64,000 bases of DNA from Diacronema lutheri (lineage: Eukaryota > Haptophyta > Pavlovophyceae > Pavlovales > Pavlovaceae), in contig JAGTXO010000004.1 in assembly GCA_019448385.1 (NCBI GenBank), positions 62,001 through 126,000 on the forward strand, written 5' to 3'. Below the pieces are notes generated by a model. That model was not told the origin of the DNA and made no database searches. It saw only the letters and a program-made list of their open reading frames with translations. Positions 47,409 to 59,335 of this stretch are shown here, one piece after another. Position 1 is the first letter of the stretch. Every line of letters begins with the position of its first letter. The position numbers were made by a program, and so were the translations under genes.

Positions 47409-50400
47409 CTAACTGCCCACGGCCTCTGCCCGGCGCAGCGCGTCTGCCTGGTCCAAGAGTGCAGCAATGGCGAGCAGCTGCTCCGTGTGCGCGCGCTGCA
47501 ACTCTGCGTGCGAGAGCCGGAGGGACGTGAGCTGGCGCGCGCCATCTGCACGTCACGCGAGGGCACGGCGCGCGTGAGGCGGACATGGCGTGGGCGCAGT
47601 GAGCGCACCGGCCCACCGACTCGTCGTGCGCGGCTCGAGCGGCGCGCACCTGCGAGCCCGACGAGCGCCTTGTTCGGGTCAGTGAGCGCGTGCAGCTTGC
47701 GCTCGAGCGCGCCCTTGGCCGCGTGCGCGGTCGCAACAGCGGGCGCCTGTGCGCTCAGCTTTGCGCGCGCGCGCTCGGCCTCGAGCCGGCGGCGGGCGCA
47801 CAGCGAGGCCGCCTCGCCAGCAGCGGCACGCGCTCTCGCCGCCCCGCGCCGCAGGTCGGCCAGGTCCACCGCGGCGACGGCGGCGAGGCGCGCGACGGCC
47901 GTCAGCCCAGAGGCGGAGATGACAGCGACGCCAAGGCGCTCGGCCGAGTACGGATCGAGCAGGGGCACGCGTAGACGCATGCGCTCGGCGGCGAGCGGCG
48001 GATCTGCGCTGGTCGGCCACGGCTGCGCGGTCGCGTGCGCAGGCGCAAAGCTCGCGCCGCGCGACGGCGTACGGCGCACGGGCGAGCCGTGCACGCCGGC
48101 GGCCGGCTGCGCGAGGGGGAGCAGCGCGAGCGAGGCGGTGGCGAGGAGGGCGCCTTGTGGCACAGCGCCGCCCAGCGCCACGAGCGCAGCCGGCGGTGGC
48201 GCCTGCAGCTGCAGCGCGAGCTGTGGGCACACAGAGGGGAGAGACACGCGCGCGCGCGGCGCGCGTTGGCGGAGCGTACGAAGGGGCGCGCGGTGCGCAG
48301 AGAGGAGGCGTGGCCGTCGCGACAGGCGACGCGCGCCGCGCGCACCTCGGCCGATTCGGCGCCAGCCGCGCCGAGCAGCGCACGCACGTCGACGCGGAAG
48401 GCGAGCGTCGCGCCGCCTCCCGACCCCGCGCCGGCCTCGCCGACGGCGTGCTCGTGCGCCGAGCGGAGCGGCACGGCCAAAGCCCGAGGCGACGTGGCGC
48501 CGCTCCTGCCAAGCGCGAGCGCTCCCGTCGCCTGCGCGCCGCCCGTCGCGCCCCACAGGCTCGCGCGGAGCACGGCGCGCCCGTCGGCCGCGGTTGCGAG
48601 CAGCTCGGTCGACGCCTCGAGTGCGACGACGGTAAGGGAGACGACGAGCTCGGAGGCGCGCAGCGCGGCGCTCGCGGCCGCCGCCGCGTCCTCGCGCGCC
48701 GCCGCTGCCCGCGCCACCTCACGCGCGGCGGTGCGCGCCTCATGTGCGGCAGCAGCGCTCGCCGAGCCCGCGGTGTGCGGAGCCGCTTCCATGTGTGCGC
48801 GCCAGCTCTCGGCGACGCTGTCGAGCGCGGCGCGCACACGCGGCGCGGCACCGGCGCGGTCGGCCGCCGGCGCAATTGGTGCGTGGGTGGCGAGCAGCGC
48901 CCGCTGCGTCCACTCGAGACGGGCACTGATTTGCGCGGGAACCTGCACGGCAAGGTGCGCGGTACGCAGGGGCTCGGAGAGAGCGGCGAGCAGAGCGACG
49001 TCCGCCGCACTCGGCTGCGCGGCTGCTGCTCGAAGCGGCGATCCCACGCCCGGCTGCGGCTGCGGCTGCGGTGCGTCGCCGTGCGCCGGCAGCCGCGACG
49101 CGAGCACCTTGAGCGCAGCCGCGAGCATGGCCGCGCCCTCCTCGGCGGCCGCCGCCTCAAAGGCGCTCAGCCGCACGGCAGGTGGCGACGGCGGCGCCAC
49201 GCGCCGCCCGCTCGCGCCGGAGCCGCCGATGGCCGCGCCTGCGTCGCCCGCGCGCGCAGCGCCGACCCCGCCGCCATCGCCGCGCGCGAGCGCCGCCTCC
49301 GCCGTCGCGCGGCGCGCGGCACGCGCGAGCGGCAGCGTCGCCGCGTGCAACGCAGGCGCGAGCTCCCTCGCGCACCAGCCGATGGCCTCGTCAACCTCCG
49401 CGCGCGCGGCGGGCTGTGCGGGCAACCATTGACTGAGGTGCGCTGGCGCGTCGGCGTACTTCTCGCATAGCGCGCGCATGACGGCGGGCAGGCCCCAGTA
49501 GCACGCGCCGTCGTCGGCCGCTCGACCCGCCGTGTCTGTCAGCCGGCCGATAAAACGCGCGTCGAGAAATGCGACGAGGACGTGCGCGCTGTGGCGCAGC
49601 TCGGCGGCGCGCTGCGGCCTCACGATGGCAGGCGCGCTGACGGCGGCGGATGGGACGGCAGCGGACGCGGAGCGCATCGAGCTTGGCAGCAACTGCTGCA
49701 GCCCGCCGGACGGCGGCCGCGCGGCGACCGCGGCGCTGGGCGGCAACGCGGCGGGCTCGGCTTCTGAAGGCGGAGGCGGTGCCGGCAGCTCGGGGGCGGC
49801 AAGTAACGCTGCGGCCATTGCTGCGGGTGATCGCACATCGCGCAGCACGGGCAGGCAGTGCGCCACCGCCGCCGGCCGCGGCTGCGGGCACAGGCTGAGC
49901 AGTCGCGAGCTGATCGCCTCCGCCTCCGCCTCCGCCTCCGCCTCCGCCTCCGCGTGCGCCTCCGTGTCTTCATCAAAGCCCGAGTTGGCGCACGCGCCCG
50001 CTGGCAACGCCGCATCGCGACTCCCGCCCTTTCCGCCCTTTGCGCCGCGCGGCTGCTGTGCGGCTGGCGCGCGCGCCGAGCCCGGCGGCGCAAAGGGCGC
50101 GTCGCCAACGCGGATCGCCACGACGCTGAGCGGAAGGCCGCCATCGCTCTCACGACAGCCATCGTTCTCAGGACAGCCGTCGTCGATTGCGCCGTCTGCG
50201 CGCTGCGCGCGTATCGACGGAACGCGCGCGTCGACGAGTGCAGGACGATCCGGTTCCGTCGCGCTCGCGCAGAGCAGCGCGGGCGCAAGCGAGTGTGGCA
50301 GTCCGGCTGCGACGAGCAGCGTGCGCGAGCACAGCCGGAGGCAGAGGAGCGCACGCTGCGGATCGTCGTCGCCGCGGAGCAGGCCCGGTGGGTCCGCGCC

Positions 50401-52592
50401 AACCTCGATCGTCGACTCCGTTGGCAGACGCGGCTGCGGCGGCTGCGCGTGGAGCGCGCGGAGGTGCATTGGCGTGAGCGTGGCGAGCGCGAGCAGGCCA
50501 GCTGTGGACGGCGGCGCCGCGCCAGAGCCGGGCGCGGTCGGCTCGTCGCGCGCCGCAGAGGGCGGCATCGTGCCAGCCAGCGGTCGCGCGGCGGGACGAG
50601 GCGCGCCGGCGCAGGCCGCCGCGGACAGCGCAGGCGGCACATGTGCGTCGGCTCGCGCAACGCCCAGCTCGCCGCGCGCCGCCGCGTCCGCCCAATCAGC
50701 TGCCGAGCGGCCGGTGTGGTCGGTCGCGTACGGCGATGCGCGAGCGGCGAGGAGGAGCAGGGCCGCGTGAGAGCGGCCGTTGAGCGCCGCGGCCATGAGC
50801 GGCGTGGCGCGCCCACGCGGCGTGCGCGAGTCCGGAGCCACGCCCGCGCCGAGCAGCGCGGACACGGCGCCGTCGCGGCCCTGCGCCGCGGCAAGCGCGA
50901 GCGCACAGCACGCGTCCATGCCGTCAGCCATCCTGATTGCGCGCGCGCCAATGGCGGCCGCGGCGGGGCCAGCGGCGCGGAGGAGCGCGGCGAGTTTCGT
51001 CAAGTCGCCCGCGCACACGGCCGCGGCCAGATCGAGCGCTGCCGTGTCCGCCCCGGCCGCGGCCGCCGTGTCGTCGACCGCAGGCGGCGCGCCGAGCGCG
51101 GCGCGCGACGGCAGCGCCTCGCCCGCGCGCAGGAGCAGCCAGCGGAAGCTGACCGCGGAGAGGCCGCGCTCCACCTCCGCCAAGCTGCCCTGCAGCACGT
51201 GCCGCGCCGCCTCGCCAATCTCGCCCGCCTTGGCCTCGTCGCCCGACTCGTCGCCGCCGCAAGCGTATATACCGCGCGTGCGCTCGGCCGTCCCACCCGC
51301 CGGCCCGAGCGCTGCTGCTGCTGCTGCGCGTGGCGCGAGGGCAAACTCGAGGCCGTCGACGCGGCCGAGCGGCTGCTCCTGTCGCGGCGCACCAGGCGCG
51401 GCAGGCTCATCGTCGTCGAAGAGGGCGATGCTCACGCCGGCCACGACCCAGCAGCTGGGCTCGGCCTCGCCGCCATCGCCAGCGTCCGTTCCTGTACGCA
51501 AGACACTGGCGCGCGCGCCGCCCGCGCGCGCGCCGAGCAGCGCGGCCGCGCGCGCGCCGCCCGCGACACCGCGCGCGACGGCCTGCGAGAGCGGGCGCAG
51601 CGCGAGCGCCGAGCGCGGGAGCGGCACGACGAGCGGTTCATGCCAAGCGGCGTTTGTGCGATTGGGCAGAGCAGCTGTGCGCGCGCTCGAGTTGGCGGGC
51701 GCGCCGTCGACGGAGACACGCACGAACGGGTCGGATGCGCGCGCGGCGGCTGAGCGCTCCGATGTGTCGCGCGCGCGCAGCCGGTCGGCGCGCAGCTCGA
51801 AGAACACGAGACGGTCCGGAGGCTCCTCCGCGTCCGGCGCTTGTTGCTCGGAGCGCGCGCCGGGCGCATCGGCCGCGTCGTGCGCGCGCTGACGCTCGCT
51901 CTGCTCGAGAAACGCCGCTGCGGCCGCCGCTTCCTGCGCATCTGCGCCCTCCGTGGTGCGCGCCCACGCGAACGAGACGCTGCTCACGCCCGGCTCGACG
52001 TGCGGCGGCCCGCCCTCGAGCATCACAGAACATTCGCCCCACTCTCGCGCTAGCGCATGGCCGGCGCCGATGCCCAGAGACGCGAGCAGGTTGGGCACGA
52101 GGCCGAGCGGGCGCGGCGAAGAGCCGGTGCTACCAACCTCACCCGCAGCCACAGGCGTCGCGTCCCACACCTCGAGCCGCACGGCCCACTCGCCGGCCGT
52201 GCCGCCAGACGCGGGCCGCGGCGCGGCCGGCAGCGGCACGACGATGCGCGCCGGACCCCACTCCGGCGCGCCGTCGAGGGACAGCTGGATGGCCGTGCGC
52301 TGCGCGCTCCGGCCGGGCGCGGGCACTGCCGACGGCAGCGTGGACGCGTCTGCGGGCACGAGGACGAACCGCACGTACGCCTCAATGGCGGCGCCATCCG
52401 CTCGCGCTCGAAGCTGCGCGCAGCGCAGGTTGGCTGGCGCACGCGCGCGGAAGCGGCATGAATGCGAGCACGGGCGCACGCGCGGGAGGGCGTGGGGGTG
52501 GTGATGCAGTGATCAATCAGCCTGGCAGCGGCGCTGGAGCTCGGTGCTCATCGGCTCTTACTTAGCGTGAGCGTGCCGTCCAGGGCGGCCAT
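47409..52592 (-). CDS. Very large C2/ankyrin-repeat protein
   Basis: Exons 52592-52562, 52433-48346, 48220-47650 and 47545-47409 give 1,608 residues. The first splice (GTAAGAGC donor) yields MAALDGTLTLTNLRCAQLRA, a C2-like start. A second C2-like block has RLVFFELRADRLRARDTSER then DPFVRVSVDGAP and NRTNAAWHEPLVVPLP, with Asp residues suited to calcium or lipid binding. Ankyrin-like repeats follow (DLAAAVCAGDLTKLAALLRA; GRATPLMAAALNGRSHAALL). The middle is disordered, with an Ala-Glu repeat near 49920-49960. The C-terminus is helical (RARAAAGEAASLCARRRLEA; AELQRAHTEQLLAIAALLDQ). Introns are 128, 125 and 102 bp. It may be a membrane-linked scaffold; family not recognised. Confidence 0.72.
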
Positions 52593-52783
52593 TTTTGAAC
52601 GCGGTGCCGGTGCGACCGTGCGAATGCGAGCCAGACTCACTCTCAGACTCCGAGGATCAGCGGTCGCAGGGAGTCACAAAGGCCTCGGCGTGCGCGTCAC
52701 CCCCCCTCCGCGAGCACAAGTCTATCCGGCGCTGCCTTCGTCGGCTTTCCTCCGGATCAAACAGCGGCTGCACCTCGGGGGGC

Positions 52784-52821
52784 GGGGGGGGGGGGGGGGG
52801 GGGGGGGGGGGGCGGGGGGGG
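52784..52821. repeat. G homopolymer (29 nt, then 8 nt after one C)
   Basis: Located between two minus-strand genes, 19 bp after the Ycf45-like stop. Poly-C on the coding strand, like the intronic tracts, so it may mark an unrecognised 3' UTR intron. Confidence 0.85.
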
Positions 52822-52840
52822 CGCTGGAGTCGTGCTTCTT

Positions 52841-54420
52841 TCAGGCAAAGGTGAATGCGGCGCCCATCGCCTCCAAGCCTCCTTCACCGGGCGCTGGGCT
52901 CACGCGGCTGTAGACGCGCGGCGACGCCTCGGTGAGCGCGCGCCACTCGAGCACACCTCCGCTCGCCACCGGCACGTTCCCGACTGTCTGAGCCGCAAAG
53001 TCAGTGTCTGCAGCAACGCGCTCACCGCACGCGAGCGCAGCGTAGGCGGGCGCGCGCCCTTCGCACGGCACGGCCACAACCGGCGTCGACGAGACCGCGT
53101 GCCCCTCCACGCGGTGCCACGCCGCGCCCACCGGCGCGTGGTCGAGCAGCGCATCGATCGCCCCCTGGACGTCTGCGTGCACCACACAGTCAGCGAAGGA
53201 ACGCAGCTCGACCGCGGCACCAAAGACAGGCGCGCCGTACCGCTTCTGCACCGTCCGCCTGCGGTCGGGCCGCGCTTCCGCCTCGCGCGCGGAGAGCGTC
53301 ACCGCCTGCACGCCGCCGAGCAGGACGGAGCGCTCTGCATCTGCGAGCAACCCCGCAAGAGAGTCGCCGTGCACCGACGCGACGAGAGCGACGCCGCGGC
53401 CGGCGATCGTGCGCGCGGCCTGGCACTCCTCCTTGCTCGAGATCTCGTCGATCACCACGAAGTCGGGCGACTGGTTCTCCACCGCCTCCAGCATCGCCCT
53501 GTCGGCCAAGCTCGGCGCGCGGCGTGAGCGCGGCGGCGTGCGCGCGCGGAAACGCGCGCGGCGATGCGCGCGCACTTGTGCTGGTGCGCGGAGCTCTCGG
53601 CGGTAAGCACGCGCGCGTTGCCAATCGCGCCGTGCGGGACGACGGCCGTGCCGGCGATCTCGAGAGACTTGTCAACGATCACAACCACACGCGCATCGCC
53701 GAGTGAAAGAAGGCGTGCGAGCTCGCGCAGCGCGGTCGTCTTGCCCGTGTTGGGCGTGCCAATAAGGAGGAGCGAGCGGCTCGCAAGCTCGGCGACAGCG
53801 CGCGACGCCTCCGCCTCCGACCCAATCGGCGACCCGCCCGCGAGAAGCGGCAGCACGTGCCCCTGGATCGTGCGGCCGACGCGCGCGGTGATGGCGCACG
53901 TGCCGCCGCGAATGGTGTGCACGGAGCGCGAGATGCGGTGGAGCGTCCCGTCCACGCCCGTGCGCCGCGCGTGCGCGCCGAGGCCGTCGAAGAGCGGCGC
54001 GAACGGGCGGAGGTGCTCGTCATCGACGAGCTCGTTCGAGCGGAGCACGAGCGACGAGCCACCGGCCGCGGTCGCAAACACGAGCTCGCACCGCCGGCCG
54101 AACGCGAGGTAGAGCTCCTTGAGCACGTGACCGTGCTCGCGGAAGGCGTGCGCGACGGCCTCGGCGATGGACGCGCGCATTGGCCCGTCAGGCAGCCGGT
54201 CGAAGAGCAGCTGCATGTCGGCCCGATTGGCGGCGTCCTGCTCGGCGCGCGGCGCGGCCGTCGGGTCGGCGAGCGCCCACGCGACGCGCGTGCGTGTCTC
54301 GACGTACTGCACCAAGCGCGGTGTGGCGTGGTGCCCCGCGTCGCCGCCGCGCCCGCCCCCGCGTCCGCCCCAGCCGCGCCCGCCCCTGTGATGCGGGCGC
54401 GCAGCCGTCTCTCGCTCCAT
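52841..54420 (-). CDS. Ycf45/SpoIIIAA-type P-loop ATPase, probably plastid
   Basis: Exons 54420-53576 and 53498-52841 (77-bp intron, the shortest modelled complete one) give 500 residues. Features: RLVQYVETRTRVAWALADPT, the region ELYLAFGRRCELVFATAA, VDGTLHRISRSVHTIRG (typical SpoIIIAA/Ycf45 'HRIS' segment), Walker A LLIGTPNTGKTT, VVIVDKSLEIAG, then the splice gives AHQHKAMLEAVENQSPDFVV with Walker B VVIDEIS and KEECQAARTIAGRG. Ycf45 is plastid-encoded in red-lineage algae or nuclear-encoded and plastid-targeted in plants, where it is needed for plastid development. The N-terminus is Arg/Gly-rich without an obvious ER signal, so targeting is unclear. Confidence 0.88.
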
Positions 54421-54468
54421 AGCGCCACGTTCCAAATTGGAACTGGCCGTTTCACCGCGACGGCCAAC
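54421..54468. promoter_or_regulatory. 48-bp divergent promoter with TTCCA-AAT-TGGAA dyad
   Basis: Only 48 bp separate the two ATGs. GTTCCAAATTGGAAC at about 54429-54443 is a dyad with 6-bp arms and a 3-bp centre, close to a CArG box. Function inferred. Confidence 0.45.
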
Positions 54469-56606
54469 ATGCGCAGCCTGCTTGTGGTGTGCACGCCTGA
54501 CGGCGCGCCGGACGGCAGGGCCGCCCAGCTTGGCCAAGGACTCGCCGTATTCGTGCGCGAGCTTTTCGCCGGCATGACAGCAAACTACGCGCGCGTCGAG
54601 ATCGACGTGCGCTCGCACACGCAGCTCGACGATTTGACGCCCGCGCGCGACGTGCCCATCTCGCGCGAGCAGCCGGCGCAGTTTGACAAGGTGAAGCGGC
54701 TTGACATGATCGACCTCGTCTTCGTGTACGCCACAGCCGACTTTGCGCCTTGGGCCGACGCCGCGCAGCCCGCGCGCTGGTTCGTGCGCAACTGCCTGCT
54801 CGCGCGCAAGTGCGTACTCGCGTGGGGCGGCGGTATGCAGCTCGTCGCCTACGTGCTCGGCACGGGCGGCGACATTTCAGCTACGCCGGTGCGCTCAGTG
54901 GACGGCGCACCGCTCTCAACGATGATGCCACCCGGCAGCCGCTTGCCCGCGGGGCGCCTTGCGCTCGACGCGCACACGGGCGAGCTGTTGCAATGGAATC
55001 CGTCGTCACGCTCATGGCTGGCGCTGCCTGCGACGTGCGGCTCGCACCTCCACTCAGGCCACCCGGACGCGCCTTTCCGGCGGGTGGACGAGCGAGGCTC
55101 AACGGTGCGCGACCTGCACTTTGCGCGCAGCGCTGACTGCCGCCAGATCAGCGCGAACGTGCACGCGCAGGCCGTGCGCCACCCGCTCATCCGCGGAGCG
55201 ATCGCCGCGCGCGCGCAACTCGAAGTGCGCAACGCGTGGAGCTGCCATCTGCGCGCGCGCGGCTCGTTCGGGCGGCTCGGCGAGCTGCGCACGCTCCTTG
55301 TGCACCCGCACGGCGTGCAGGCCTTTGAGGTGGGCAACTGTGTTGCGTTGCAGTGCGAGCTCTCGGCGCACTATGCAGCGGGGCCTGCGCTCGCGCGCCG
55401 ATTCTGCGAGCGCGCGCTCGCGCTCCTCGCGCTGCTGCGCGAGGGCGAGATGCGCGGCACGCTCGCGCCGCACGCGCCGCTGCCGCTCGCCTACATCGTC
55501 GGGCAGCGCACGATCGACGGCATCCCGTCCGCCATGCTCGACACGGTCGCACTGCTCGCGCCGGAGTCCGACACGGCGCGCATCGCCTTCCGCACGCAGC
55601 GTGGAATGCTCACCGAGCGCGGCGCTGGCCCGGCCGAGGACGCGCGCAGCCCGCGCGCGGCGAGCGAGACGAAGCGCTGGAGCGCGCGCCAGGAGCTGCA
55701 CTCCATCACACCGCCCACCCGCCCCGCACCCGCCGCGTCGGGCGCGCGCCCGCGGCCGTCGAGCGCGCGCACGCGCACGGTCGCCGACACCGCGTCGCCC
55801 GCGTCGCCCGCGCCGCCCGCGCGCGTCGCGCTCGGCGGGCCGTCGCCGCTGCGCACGCGGCCAGCATCCGCGCACGTGCGAGGCAGCAGTGCCGCCGCAC
55901 ACGCGACGACGCTCGTCGCCATCGCCGGCGGCCCGCACGACCGCCCTTCGACCGCTCGCAACGTGCGGCCTGGCGCAGGGGAAAGGTGAGCGCCCCGCGC
56001 GACCGTGCCCGCGCGCCGGTGCAGGATGGCGCCGGATGGCACTGACGACCGTCGGCGGCCCTCGCGCGCTGCGCGGCGACGCCTCCCGCTCCCCCTCGTG
56101 CCGAGCGCAGGGCCGCCGCGGCCCCCACATTTTGGGGCTCGGCCCCTGGCGGCGTCGCTTCCGGCGTGGCATTTGGCTCGCCAGGCGCGTACGCGCGCGC
56201 GCGACACGCGTCGGCCGGGCCCTCGGCGCGCGAGGTCGCGCGCGCGGGCACCGAGCGCAGCGCGGGCGAGACGACCGTTTCGGGCCGGCTGACTGCGACC
56301 GCGCAGACGCTCGCATGGGCGGGGTCAGCCGACACGCACCCGGACGCCGGCCTCGCGGCCGCAAGCCAGTGGCGCGTAACGCTGCAGCCGCACGGCGCCG
56401 TGGCGCCGTTCACCGCATACCGCGCGCACCAGGCGCGTGCCGCCAAGCCGCACGAGCGAGACGTGCACAGCCCGGCTGATGAGAGCCGACGCAGGGAAGA
56501 GCGCGAGAGGCTGCTCGCGTCCAGGTCGCTGCACGGAGTGCCGTTCCGACCAAGCTCGCCGCACGCAACGGCCAGCTCGGCCGCATCGCTACGAAGTCGC
56601 GTGTGA
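54469..56606 (+). CDS. Uncharacterised protein, globular N-half and disordered C-half
   Basis: Exons 54469-55985 and 56111-56606 (125-bp intron, donor GTGAGCGC) give 670 residues. The first 330 residues look globular with alternating strands and helices: MRSLLVVCTPDGAPDGRAAQ, ANYARVEIDVRSHTQL, RLDMIDLVFVYATADFAPWA, CLLARKCVLAWGGGMQLVAY and FEVGNCVALQCELSAHYA. The open-sheet pattern and WGGGMQL recall class I glutamine amidotransferases, but no catalytic triad is evident. The second half is rich in Arg, Ser, Pro and Ala, with TRPASAHVR-type motifs seen in axonemal and microtubule-associated proteins. Function unknown. Confidence 0.65.
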
Positions 56607-56732
56607 GCACCAGGACAACTCGTCCGACACCATCCATCAGCCGCTCCCGCGCCGCGCCATGCGCTTGATCTTGCGACACGCGCTGGCCTTGAATGTCTGA
56701 ACTCTGGAGGACGTGAAGGGGGGGAATTGAAG

Positions 56733-57827
56733 ATGGGGCCAGGTCTTCGTGCGGCGTTCACGCTGGCGTTGTTCGTCGCCGCGCCGCGTGGCGCACCCGC
56801 TCGGCGCGCCTCGGCGTTGCTGCCACGTCTGCCCATCGTCACCGCGCCGCCGCCCGCCGGCCTCGAACTGCTCGACGCGGCGCGGCCGAGCACGCGCGAC
56901 CTTCTCGCGTTCGAGCGCGACGGCCACTGCGCGATGCGCGGCCTGCTCTCACCCGCGGAGGCCGCGCTCGTGCTCGCCGAACTGCGCGCCGAGCACGCGC
57001 GCCGCACCGACGAGATGGCGGCAAAGCTGCGCGCTGACCACGGCGAGCGCTTCCAAAAGCGCGAGGTGCCGTTCGAACAGCTCTTCAACTTGTGGACCTG
57101 CTCGGCGGCCGCACGCGCGGTTGTCGGTTCGGAGCGACTCGCGCGAACTGCGGCGACGCTGCTCGGGTGCGAGCGCGTGCGCCTCTACCAGGACACGCTG
57201 CTCGTCAAGCGGCGCGGGCACGGCGCGACGCACTGGCACTCCGACCTGCACATGGCGCCGCTCGACACGAACGCGTTCGTCACGTGCTGGCTCGCGCTCA
57301 CGCCCGTGCCCCGGCAGTCGGAAGGCGGCTCGTCGCTCGTCTTCGCCTCGGGCTCGCACCGCGACTGTGCGCACCTTTTCTGGGCGGCCGAGCCGACCGC
57401 GCCCGTCGCTCCCGGCCGGTACAGTCTGCGCTCGCACGCGCCGCACGCGCCGGGAGACGCGACCTGGCACCACGGCTGGATTCTGCACGCCGCACCGCCC
57501 AATGGCGCCGACGCCGACCGCTGGTCATTTGCCGTCACCTTCTTTGCGGACGGCGCGCGCACGCTCTCCGTGCAGCAGCGAGAGCGGATGGATGACGAGG
57601 ATTCCCCCTCGTACCGGGGGTGGCTCGCCGAGCTCGAGCCGGGTGCGCCGGCCGTGCACGAAAGGCTGCCGCTCGTCCCGCGGGCCGCGCCGCGACCATC
57701 GGCCGCTCGGGCGAAGCGGCCGACGCGCGACGCGGGCGCTCCGCGCGCCAACCGGCCGGCCGACGGCGCGCTCGCGCACGTGGAGCGCCGAGCCGAGGCG
57801 CGCCGGAGGTCGGCAGGACGAGAATGA
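56733..57827 (+). CDS. Phytanoyl-CoA dioxygenase (PhyH) family protein
   Basis: 364 residues. N-terminal leader MGPGLRAAFTLALFVAAPRG, then FERDGHCAMRGLLSPAEAAL (typical PhyH start), RVRLYQDTLLVKR, THWHSDLHMAPLDTN with the Fe-binding H-x-D, VTCWLALTPVPRQSEGGSSL, FASGSHRD and the distal histidine in GDATWHHGWILHAAPPN, followed by RWSFAVTFFADG. This is a complete 2-oxoglutarate/Fe(II) oxygenase core. Substrates of the family include phytanoyl-CoA, small metabolites and halogenated compounds; none can be assigned here. The C-terminal 60 residues are basic and disordered. It ends 34 bp from SYS1. Confidence 0.9.
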   Translation: MGPGLRAAFTLALFVAAPRGAPARRASALLPRLPIVTAPPPAGLELLDAARPSTRDLLAFERDGHCAMRGLLSPAEAALVLAELRAEHARRTDEMAAKLRADHGERFQKREVPFEQLFNLWTCSAAARAVVGSERLARTAATLLGCERVRLYQDTLLVKRRGHGATHWHSDLHMAPLDTNAFVTCWLALTPVPRQSEGGSSLVFASGSHRDCAHLFWAAEPTAPVAPGRYSLRSHAPHAPGDATWHHGWILHAAPPNGADADRWSFAVTFFADGARTLSVQQRERMDDEDSPSYRGWLAELEPGAPAVHERLPLVPRAAPRPSAARAKRPTRDAGAPRANRPADGALAHVERRAEARRRSAGRE

Positions 57828-57861
57828 GAGCCGGGCCCGGGCCCGTGGGCTATGTCCCGAA

Positions 57862-58535
57862 CTAGACGACGTCCGCGTGGCGCTGATCTGCAACCAGCCG
57901 TCTGCCAACGCGGCTGTACGCGCCGACGCCGCTCTCGCGGGGCTCGCGCTGCGGTCCGAAGAGCGGGATGTCCTGCAGCTCGCGCTTCATGCACAGGTAC
58001 TCGCCGAGCAGCGCCATGCCCACCAGGCTGCCGCTGTTGACCGCCCACCACTCCCAGCTCGACGGGAAGCCGCCATGCTGCCAGCAGAAGAGGAAGTGCA
58101 TCAGGTGGAAGGTGGCGGTGAAGTCGAGGCACTTCTTGGCGCGCTCGACGATCACGCACAAGATCCCAGCGCTGCGTGCGCGCGCGCCACGCGGCAGGCG
58201 GCGAGCGCGCACCGCGCGCACGGGTGAGCGAGCGCGCGCGTGCGCGCGCGCGTGCGCACGGCGCGGCGAGGCGCGCGACGGTGGCAGCGCTTCGCGGGCG
58301 CGCACCCGACGACGGCGTTGATGATGTACGCGACAAAGGGGATCCACCCGGTGGCGAAGGCGAGCCGGACCGCGTTGTGCGAGAAGAGCTGGCGGAGCGA
58401 CACGGCATGCAGCGGCGTGCCCGTCAGCGCGGTGAGGACGCACACCCACACGCCGAGGTCGAGGTACATGAGGCTCTGCACGCACATGATCTGGTACACG
58501 ATCAGGTACGGGTCGAAGCCCGGCGCGTAAAACAT
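57862..58535 (-). CDS. SYS1: SYS1 Golgi trafficking membrane protein
   Basis: Exons 58535-58306 and 58171-57862 (134-bp intron, GTGCGCGC...CGCAG) give 179 residues, against 156 in humans. SYS1 is a four-helix Golgi membrane protein that recruits ARFRP1/ARL3-type GTPases. Recognisable: FYAPGFDPYLIVYQIMCVQS (animal: WDPLLILSQIVLMQT), ATGWIPFVAYIINAVV, then from exon 2 RAKKCLDFTATFHLMHFLFC and FPSSWEWWAVNSGSLVGMAL with GEYLCMKRELQDIPL. The join gives VVGAGILCVIVERAKKC. Divergent from a plastid-type membrane protein, 63 bp apart. Confidence 0.93.
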
Positions 58536-58598
58536 GAGGCGCTGCCACGCGGCGGCCGCCGCGGCCGGCGGGCGGGAGACGCAGGCAGGTCCCGCACA

Positions 58599-59216
58599 AT
58601 GGCGGCGATATTTGCGCTCGTCGCGATCGCGGGTTCCCACGTGTCCGTGTCCGCGAGGCCGGCGCGGGCGCGCGCGTCGTTCTCTCGACACGCCTCTCGC
58701 GAACCTATTGAGCCCGCCTCGTTTGACGTGCGCAACATGAGCGCCGCGATCCAACCCTTGATCTCCAAGATCGCGGAGTATCGAACGACGACTTTTGACG
58801 CCACGGAGGGCGCCGCTCGGCGCATGGAGATCGTGGAGCTCTTCCAGCAGGTGTTCGTCCCAGCCCTGGGATTCGCCTTTGCAAACGTTGGCGTCTACCT
58901 CGCCGTCATCCTGTGCTCGTTCGCCGCGCTCGAGGTGAGCGGCGTCGGCTTTGAGGACGTGCGCGCTTGGCTGCTGCAGGCGACTGGCGGCTCTCCGTGG
59001 ATTGTGAGCTCCGTGGGCCGCCTTGACCCCAAGCTGGGCAACCTCGCAATCGCGCTCTTCGCCGCCGAGCTCGCCGGGCCGCTGATCATCGCGGCGAGCC
59101 TCGCACTCAGCTCGAGCGCGACGGACGCCATTCGCTCGTTCCTCGCATCGCGCGGCCTCGATCCGCGTGGCGCGAGCGAGATGCTCGAGCGGACGCTCGG
59201 GAATATGAAGTCATGA
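58599..59216 (+). CDS. Putative plastid membrane protein, two TM helices
   Basis: 205 residues. The leader (MAAIFALVAIAGSHVSVSA followed by RPARARASFSRHASR) has the bipartite pattern of secondary-plastid targeting: a signal peptide, then an Arg/Ser/Ala-rich transit part, although the expected Phe is not at the cleavage point. The mature part has an amphipathic segment (AAIQPLISKIAEYRTTTFDA), a first TM (FANVGVYLAVILCSFAALEV) and a second hydrophobic helix (NLAIALFAAELAGPLIIAAS). It ends in a soluble C-terminal helix (GASEMLERTLGNMKS). No family recognised. Confidence 0.65.
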   Translation: MAAIFALVAIAGSHVSVSARPARARASFSRHASREPIEPASFDVRNMSAAIQPLISKIAEYRTTTFDATEGAARRMEIVELFQQVFVPALGFAFANVGVYLAVILCSFAALEVSGVGFEDVRAWLLQATGGSPWIVSSVGRLDPKLGNLAIALFAAELAGPLIIAASLALSSSATDAIRSFLASRGLDPRGASEMLERTLGNMKS

Positions 59217-59335
59217 GCCCGCGTTGCGGCACGCTGCGACTGGTGCGACAAACACCCTCAGTGCCGTCAATGGGAAAGCTCAGATGCATGTCGGGCACCA
59301 GTCTCGCCGCAATTCAGCCTGTCGACGCGACCCCG